Below are positions 52,501 through 61,500 of a stretch of 64,000 bases of DNA, in pieces (position 1 is the stretch's first letter; the number at the start of each line of letters is the position of its first letter). The notes under the pieces were generated by a model. The model was not told the DNA's origin. It did not search any database and saw only the letters and a program-made list of their open reading frames with translations. The stretch is from Alentia gelatinosa (taxonomy: Eukaryota; Annelida; Polychaeta; Phyllodocida; Polynoidae), in assembly GCA_950022655.1 (NCBI GenBank), contig OX465584.1, positions 32,740,988-32,804,987 of the forward strand, given 5' to 3'. A program made the position numbers and the translations under genes.

Positions 52501-55500
52501 GTTGCAGAACTTATAAAACATAATGAATGTTTAAATGGGGAAATATACATATAGTCTAGGTGTATAAAATCAGTGGTGAAGGCTATGTCACCGTACATGG
52601 GCAAGCCACATTAAAAGGTACACAAATTATAGAATAGTACTTTTTTTGGTACTTTTTAATCCACCAAACAAAGGAGGAGTATACACAGTTTATATATCAT
52701 CTCTAGTGTATAAATTAATTCTGCCATCAAGTATACCACAGCTAAATGAACATGGGTGGTGAACTTTATTTGGTCACCGTACGTGGGCAGAAATTATTAG
52801 GTTTTCCTTATGTAAGGAAAAAGAATTACAATATTAATGAATAATATTTCATAGATAAATAGAGTATTATGGAACCATTAACATCTGCAATTTGCAAGGA
52901 CTTCAGGCATGTTATTGCCAAGAAACATACATGTCTTTTTATTTATGTCACCGTACGTGGGTCGGTCACCGTACATGGGCATTATGTTCTAAATAATATT
53001 AATCAACTTTAATTTTCTCAATATGATTAGAGATTCATTTTCTGATAATGAAAATCTGATGCTGCTAAAAAGTAACAACCAATATTTACCCTAAGACCTC
53101 ATTGAACCCACTTGACCACGTACGGTGACCTATAGGTTATAAGGTTAAATCTATTCAGCTAAAAAAATAATTTCCAATAAAGATTAGTGTTCCCAACATT
53201 AACCCATGTAAGGTATTGTCTACTACTATATATTTCCACTTCTTTTATCAAGATATAACTGGTTTGAATTTTTGGTCACCGTACATGGGCATCGATCACG
53301 ATCTGGGAGAATTGACCATATATGATACCAAAAAAAAAAATTGCAACCCGCGGCCCACCCCGTCCTGTGGGTGTTGGTAGAGGTTGCACCAACACTGGCC
53401 CGCCACCCGCGACCTCCCAACCCCACCCCCTACCGCCCCTTCCGACACCCCACCACCCCACCACCCTACACTCACTCTACCCACAGTGCAGTGTGTGTAG
53501 ACGGATTAGCGGCTGCTCGGCTGCCGCTTCAAAGCGGCATCGGCAGCTCGGCGGTGCGGGGGGTGGGGGGATGAAGCCCTAGTCGCCCTGGGCCTTGTGA
53601 TACATGCAGGGGGGGGGGGGGGGGCGGCGGGGGGCAGCGGGGGGGGGGGGGGGAGGGGTTGTGAGGCTGAGGTAAGATGACTTGAAGTTAGGACAGGGCT
53701 CTTATATAATGGGTCTGGACTCAACATACCTAGAAATGGTGTTTTAAAGTCAAATCTATAATTTAAAAAAACGGCAAAAAAGACAACATAATGCGGCGTT
53801 TATTATGTGTAAATAATCAATTTATACTCAATCAGGTTTTATAAAGGTTTTATAAAATAAATTGGTAATATAAGATTATATTTTTCATATAATACAGACT
53901 TGGATGGTTAATGGCAAATGAAATATGCTACCACTGATGTCCCCAAGTGGCAGAGGTCGGAATTATTGGATAGTGGTGTAAATAAATAGAATTAGGCGTA
54001 TATATGACGTATATAAGATGGCACCATGGACACGTATATACGCCACTAGATAAGGCGTCTACGAGACGTCTAATAGGTCGAACTTCTAGACGCAAAATCC
54101 TACTGTTAGACACGTTTCGAATACATATGTAAAGCGGTAAGTTTCGTGCAGTGCATGTGTCATATGATATGGCTTTTCTAGAATCCCATTAAAGGTTATG
54201 GGGTCAGTCTCTTAGCAAGGCTGGAATATTGTGCTGAATATTTATTGTTACAGCATGCAAAGCATTTTTGTCATTCTCTAATAGAATCTGCTACCCTTGT
54301 ATTTCATAGATTGGCGAGTGGGCTTTACAGGGGTTGCCAAATGATGACTTATCAATCCAGAATGGTATTATTGTGACCAAAGCTACGCGGTACCCACTGC
54401 TCATAGATCCACAGGGTCAAGGCAAGATCTGGATCAAGAATCGTGAGAAAGAAAATGATTTACAGGTGACTGATTGCAGGGATATTACCGTCAGCGTGTA
54501 ATGTATTGCATGTATGCAACTCGCATAAAATATAATAATTTGTTCCTACTTATTCTATTAACGTTTGAAATAGCTGGCCTTAATATTTGGTTGTGTCCCC
54601 GTTTACCATCGAGTTTGGAGCATGCAGTAATATGGACGAGGCGATAGCCGAGAGAATATTCTTGAGCGCTCCAAACAATATGGGAAATGTGGAATCAGAC
54701 TAAACATGAATATGTTTCTGATTATATCTTAGCTTGGAAATATTTATATGTTTATTGCCTATTGATATGAGTTATGAGTTACCATACTCGCAAGCCTGTC
54801 GAGTACGAGTTCCTAATGCTAAGACTATGGATGTTTATATCAGGCTAAGATAATTAGTAGAAACCGAACGAGAGTTAGACTTGACAATGTTTATGCCACG
54901 ATGGGCAGGTCGTGTATTACTACACGAGGCGTAGCCGTGTGTAGTGAGGAGCAAACCTGACCAGAGGGGCATAGACACTGACAAGTCTAACTCGAGTTCG
55001 GTTTCGTATTTATCCTATCCCGCCTATGCTTTTGTATAACTAAAAAGATAAATATTGACTCAACGACCAACAGAACTTTTTTCATAGTAGCTGACATCCT
55101 GCTCTCTGATTGGTCAATATTGTTATTACTCTAGTGGCATAAAAACACTTTATGTCACGGCCTGCCACATAAAATCTGCCTATGTTAAGCCTATGGCAGT
55201 TTTTTATTAGGGGTAGGATAATATTTTATACCTTTACCTTGACAGATGACCTCCCTTAACCACAAGTACTTCCGAACCCATCTAGAAGATGCTCTGTCGC
55301 TCGGCCGTCCTCTCATCATTGAAGATGTAGGGGAAGAGCTTGATCCTGCCCTGGACAACGTCCTTGAAAAGAATTTCATCAAATCGGGATCAACCTACAA
55401 GGTATTGTTTACCTGTATTTAATGACAGTGTTTCCTTTAATATTTGAAATTTTGTGACACTGGGGGCCGTTTCACTAGAAGCCCTAAGTCTCACTTTTGG

Positions 55501-58500
55501 CAACAGTGCCACCACAGCAACAGTGTGCGTTTCATGAGAAGGTGCAGTCAAGCGTGAATGCTAGTCAGGTAAGGAGTGAGACCAACAGTAAGAGAGTATG
55601 TTTCACTAGAAAATTAGGTCTCACTGTACCTATCACTGTTGAGGCACTATTAGTTACAGGGTAGACCATGTCAGTGTTGGGTTTAGAGCTTTGTTTATGT
55701 CAGAGGAGGGCATGTATTCACCCACATCCCGTAAGAGTTTGGCAATGAAATTTTTACACGAGTAAGGTATACATATAACCTATAATCGTACCAAATATGG
55801 AGAAAGTCAGCCACACCATTCCGAAGATATCGTTGTTTGAATTTTGCCATAGCAAATACTGCTCTGGTGGCCAGTGCACTTCCCGCCGGCCTCCGGGGGG
55901 AGACAAAAAGAACACCCGAAACCCCGCCACACTATGGAGGGAGTGAAAAAGAACAGCGATCAATGCAAATGCACGGAGGGAGTGAAAAATTCAAACGCTT
56001 ACTCGTGTTATAATTTCATCGCTTAATTCCTATGGGAAGCACGGGAAACCTCTATATACACACAGTGAGGTTTGACAGCACCCTGTGCTCACTAAGTGAT
56101 CTATGCTGTAAAATATGCCAACAGTGAGAGTTGGTGCCACCTCAACAGTGAGAGCACTGATGAAACGGGGAGCTGTTTCACTAGAGGCTGCAAGTGTCGC
56201 TCTCTGTAATAGTGGCACTACAGCGACAGTGTGCATTTCATTAGGAGGTGCACTCAAGCGTGAACGGCACTCGGGAAAGGAACGACACCAACAGTGGCAG
56301 TGACTGTTACATCAGTAAAATTGGTGTCGCTGTAAGTGTCACTGTGAAGCCTCTGTAAGCGACAGGGTAGACCCTGTCGTTTGTTACGTGTATAGAATAG
56401 TCTCACCCACTTCCCGTGAGAATTAAGCAATGAAATTTTTACACGAGTAAGATATACATATCTCCTATAATCGTATAAAATATGAAGAATATCGGCCAAG
56501 CGGTTCCGAAGTTATCGGTGTTTGAACTTTTTACTCCCTCTGTGTGTTTGCGTTTTTACTCCCTCTGTGTGTTTCCGGAGGCCGGCGGGAAGTGCAGTAT
56601 TTGCTATGACAAAATTTAAACGCCGATATCTTGTGAACGGCTTGACCGATTTTCTTCATATTTGGTACGATTATAGGTCATATATATAACTTACTCGTGT
56701 CAAAATTTCATTGATTACTTCCTATGGGAAGGGGTGAAATTCTACGTCATCGCGGCCCGTTGACGAATAGATTCGAACGTCAAACGAGTGCGCATAGCGA
56801 GAGCTGTGCCAACAGTGACAGCTAGTCCCACCTCAACAGCGACAGCACTGATGAAACGCAAATTTGGGCTTGCCACTGTTGGTGCCACTGTTGGTGCCAC
56901 TGTTGGTGCCACTGTTGCGGTCTCACCTCTCACTTTCACTCCACTATTAGTGAAACAGCTCCTGGGATCTTGTCATTGTCACTGTTGGTATCGCTGTTGC
57001 TGGCACTGTTGCAGTCCTAGCTCTCACTTTTACTACCCCACTAGTGAAACGGCCCCCTGATTTATTAGATGATATAGTCTCGTCCAGGGGGCCGTTTCAC
57101 TAGTAGGGGGGTCAAAGTGAGAGGTAGGACTGCAACAGTGACACCAACAGTGACACCAACAGTGTCAAGCCCAAATTCGCGTTTCATCAGTGGTCTCACT
57201 GTTGAGGTGAGACCAACTCTCACTGTTGGCACAGGTCTCGCTATGCACATGTGTTTGATATTCGAATTTATTCGTCGACGGGCCAGGATAACGTGGAATT
57301 AAGCAATGAAACTTAAACGTGAGTTAGATATACATGTAACCTATAATCGTACCAAATATGAAGAAGATCGGATGAAGCAATCTGCCGATATCGGCGTTTG
57401 AATTTCGTCATTGCAAACGCCTGGGGGCCGTTTCACTAGTAGGGGGGTCAAAGCGAGAGGTAGGACTGCAACAGTGGCACCAACAGTGGCACCAACAGTG
57501 TCAACCCCAAATTCTCGTTTCATCAGTGCTCTCGCTGTTGAGGTGGGACTAACTCTCACTGTTGACACAGCTCTCGCTATGCACACGTGTTTGACATTCG
57601 AATTTATTTGTCAACGGGCGGGTATGACGTAGAATTTCACCCCTTCCCATAGGAATTAAGCAATGAAATTCTTACACGAGTAGGGTATATATATAACCTA
57701 TAATCGTGCTAAATATGAAGATAATCGGCCACGCCGTTCTGAAGAATATCGGCGTTTGAATTTTGTCATAGCAAATACTGCACTTCCCGCCGGCCTCCGG
57801 GGGGAGACAAACAGAACAGCCGAAACCCCGCCTTACTATGGAGGCAGTGAAAAAGAACAGCGACCAACACAAACGCACGGAGGGAGTAAAAAATTCAAAG
57901 GCCGATAACTTCGGAACGGCGTGGCCGATTATCTTCATATTTGGTACGATTACAGGCTATATATATTATACCCTACTCATGTAAAAATTTCATGCCTCAA
58001 CAGTGATAGGTACAGTGAGACCTAATTTACTAGTGAAAGGGACACTCACTGTTGGTGACGCTCCTTCCCACATTGACGTTCACGGTTGACTGCACATTCT
58101 CATGAAACGCAAACTATCACTGTGGTCTCACTATGACAGCTTACCCTCCTAGTGAAACGGCCCCCTGTTTTTTCTTCATTCTGATTGATTCATTAAATCA
58201 CGGACGTGTATATCGGTCCATGATTAGATAAAGTAATTCCCCAGTTTACCAGTCATTCACAAACTGTTAACATTTAGAGTTGATGTAGTAAGTATAGAAT
58301 TCCTATATTGGAAGGACGTTCCCAAAGCTGAAGTGACTGCTGGAGAGTGAGCTAAGAAAGGAATGAATTGCTCAACAAGTATAGAATGCCTTCTTCATGA
58401 TTAAGTGTGTGGTATCTTTAATTTTCAGGTGAAAGTGGGTGACAAGGAGTGTGACGTTATGTCCGGTTTCTACCTGTATATCACCAGTAAACTGCCGAAC

Positions 58501-61500
58501 CCGGCCTACACGCCTGAGATCTCCGCACGTACCTCCATCATCGACTTCACTGTCACAATGAAGGGGCTGGAGGACCAGCTGCTAGGCCGTGTCATCCAGA
58601 CCGAGAAACAAGTATGTTCCTATAACAATCCCTGTGCAGAACAAAAAGAGATTGGGACATAATTATCTCTTAGTGTTATTATCAGCTCACTCCGGTATGG
58701 AAGTGTCAAGCCCACATTTTTCTTCTACTATGATATTCATTCTGAACACGTGAATATGATTTATGTATGTAACGGTTCTATAAAAACATTGTAAAATATT
58801 GCTAGGAAAAGCTTTGAATACCAGGTTTTAAAAGAATTCTAGATATGATTATTGCTGAAACCCTAATGACAGTCTAAAATCTCCTCAGTTAGTAAAGTAA
58901 TGGTAAAGCAATAGATTTTGCAGATTCCAGGGCCCTGTTTTTTAGTCACAATATTCGTAACTTACGACATGCTTTAGCTGTCAGTGTTCTATAGAGCTAC
59001 GATCTTAGGTTGGCTATGACACTTGGTGTAGATACGACACATAGGGAGGTAAAAGGTGTGCTATAGTCAAGACAATCAGTGGCCAATGGAGCGGAAATAG
59101 TGGCCATATGTGTTGTATGTCTAAGACCACTCTGGACATGTCGTACCAAATGTGGAACTTCACTTTCCGTGGGAATTAAGCGATTAAATTTGAACACAAG
59201 TAAGGTATACATATAACCTATAATCTTACTAAATATGAAGAAAAGCGGCCGCACTGTTATGAAGATATTGGCGTTTGAATTTCGTCATAGCAAACGCTGC
59301 TCTGGTGGCCAGTGTAGCTCTACCCTCACTCTGCGCTTACTTCACTCTCCCAGCAGAGATTCCGCGCTCTTTACCGCGAAAGATCTGCTAGGAGACTGCT
59401 TGTACGATATCCGATCGATAGCCCGATGTTTCAAATTCAAATGCCGATATCTTCGGGACGGTGGGTCCGATTGTCTTCATATTTGGAATGATTGTAGGTT
59501 ATATGTATCCCTTACTCATGTTAAAATTTTATTGCTTAATTCCTACGGGAAGCACAGGAAATCCACAGTGACGTATTATAGAACCTAAGACAGTTCTATA
59601 CTTGTCTTAACTTCTGACACATCTCGCGAAGATCGATTGATTCAACCTACGACACTGTCTATAGCACACCCGCCATCTTGTGTCGTCGAAAATGCCATAG
59701 AATCTTGGTCCGATCTCAGGCAATCGTAGACTTGCGATATCGTGACTAAAAAAACAGGGCCCTGAATTCTAATACACGATAATGTGAATGGAGGTTTACC
59801 TCCGTTCTGGGCAGTCAGTCTTACAGAACTCTGATTTTGGACAGGTAAAAAAGAGAAAACGGTGTCCGGTATGAGTACACTTAGTAGAGAAAAGTTTGAT
59901 TTTAGAATCCTCCCCATAGGTTTCACCCAGATAATTCAATTGTACTGAACGTATGACTGTATGATACTCGTATACGTAAGACGATGTGCGATTTTCTTTT
60001 TAGATTATTGAATATTCAATAAATGTAGTGATAGTTTTCAAAGTCTAATTTATATCCTATGTGTGGGAACTCTCTCGGAAAAAAATCGGCGCCCCGATTT
60101 TCGTAAATCGGGCCCCAATTATCCGAAAAAAACTTGTGTATCCTTGTGTTCTAGGAGCTGGAAGCTGAGCGGGTGAAGTTGATGGAGGACGTGACTGCCA
60201 ACAAACGTAAGATGCAGGAGCTGGAGGACAACTTGCTCTTTAAGCTGACGTCCACGCAGGGGTCGCTGGTGGAGGACGAGTCACTCATCCAGGTGCTCGC
60301 CATCACCAAGGTGACGGCCGCCGAGGTCAGCGAGAAGCTGGCGATCGCCGCCGACACCGAGGTCAAGATCAACGAGGCCAGAGAAGAGTTCAGACCAGGT
60401 TAGATTTTTGAATAATAATTCATTTTGAAAGTTAGGCTCAGCGCCTGGATTAAATGATTTTCAGTGTGTTATTTTCAAGAACAGTAAAATCAAGGCTGTA
60501 AGACTAACGGACACTAGGTTTAACGTAGTTAAAGTTACTGATTTATTTTTATGTTCGGATTTATTAGTCATACCTTGAAAAAAAACCTAATTAAAACTGA
60601 ATTTAAGAATGCCTAGGGTAATGATTGTAATTATCCTGACAGTGGCAAATCGCGGAAGCATCCTTTATTTCCTCATCTGTGAGATGAGCATGGTGAATTC
60701 CATGTACCAGACTGCACTCACCCAGTTCCTGGGCGTTTTCGATCACTCCATGTCCAGGTATGTTGAGCATTAACTCTAAAATAATGCATATATACGGGGT
60801 CATTGTTAGTAACTCCTAGAAAATGTTAGTGTTTATGTTGTGTTTTAATCTGATTCATGTTCAAATTCATCGCATTCCTGATATCTTTCATAGTAAAGTA
60901 AGACAAGATATTTTCTACCGTGATTTGGCAAGAATTCCATGAAATTGAATTGCGTGTGAAATAATGTACGTCAGTTGAGTAATAAATGTGCCATATCATT
61001 GTAGAAAAAATGGAAGGTATTATTCCATTTCTCGTCGTCCACTTTTTAATCCAGGTCTGAAAAATCACCAGTGACACAGAAGCGCATTGCCAACATTATC
61101 GAGTACCTCAACTTTGAGGTTTTCCGTTATACTTGTCGGGGGCTCTACGAGAACCACAAGTTCCTCTTTACGTTGCTGTTAACTCTGAAGATTGATATGA
61201 ATCGTGGATATGTCAAGCACGATGAATTTCAAGTTCTGATTAAAGGTAAATATATCATCACCATTAGATAATTTCTAATTACAATAGATCACAATGCTGA
61301 AAATGTGACTGTTGGTAATTATCTATAAATCAAAAACATGTAATTCACCCAATGAAGGTAACTTAATCAAATATGGTTAACTAGAGGTTGTTTTGTTCTG
61401 ATCCTACTAAACAATTAGTCAAAAATGTACGAAGCTAGATATTTTCAATACCAATTAAAACTCATCATGAATTAGGCAAATCTGTGCCGATTGAGTAAAC

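Noticed and set aside
53226..53727. Proline/glycine-rich frames on both strands
   Set aside because: Products of a C-rich then G-rich low-complexity stretch in a transposon.
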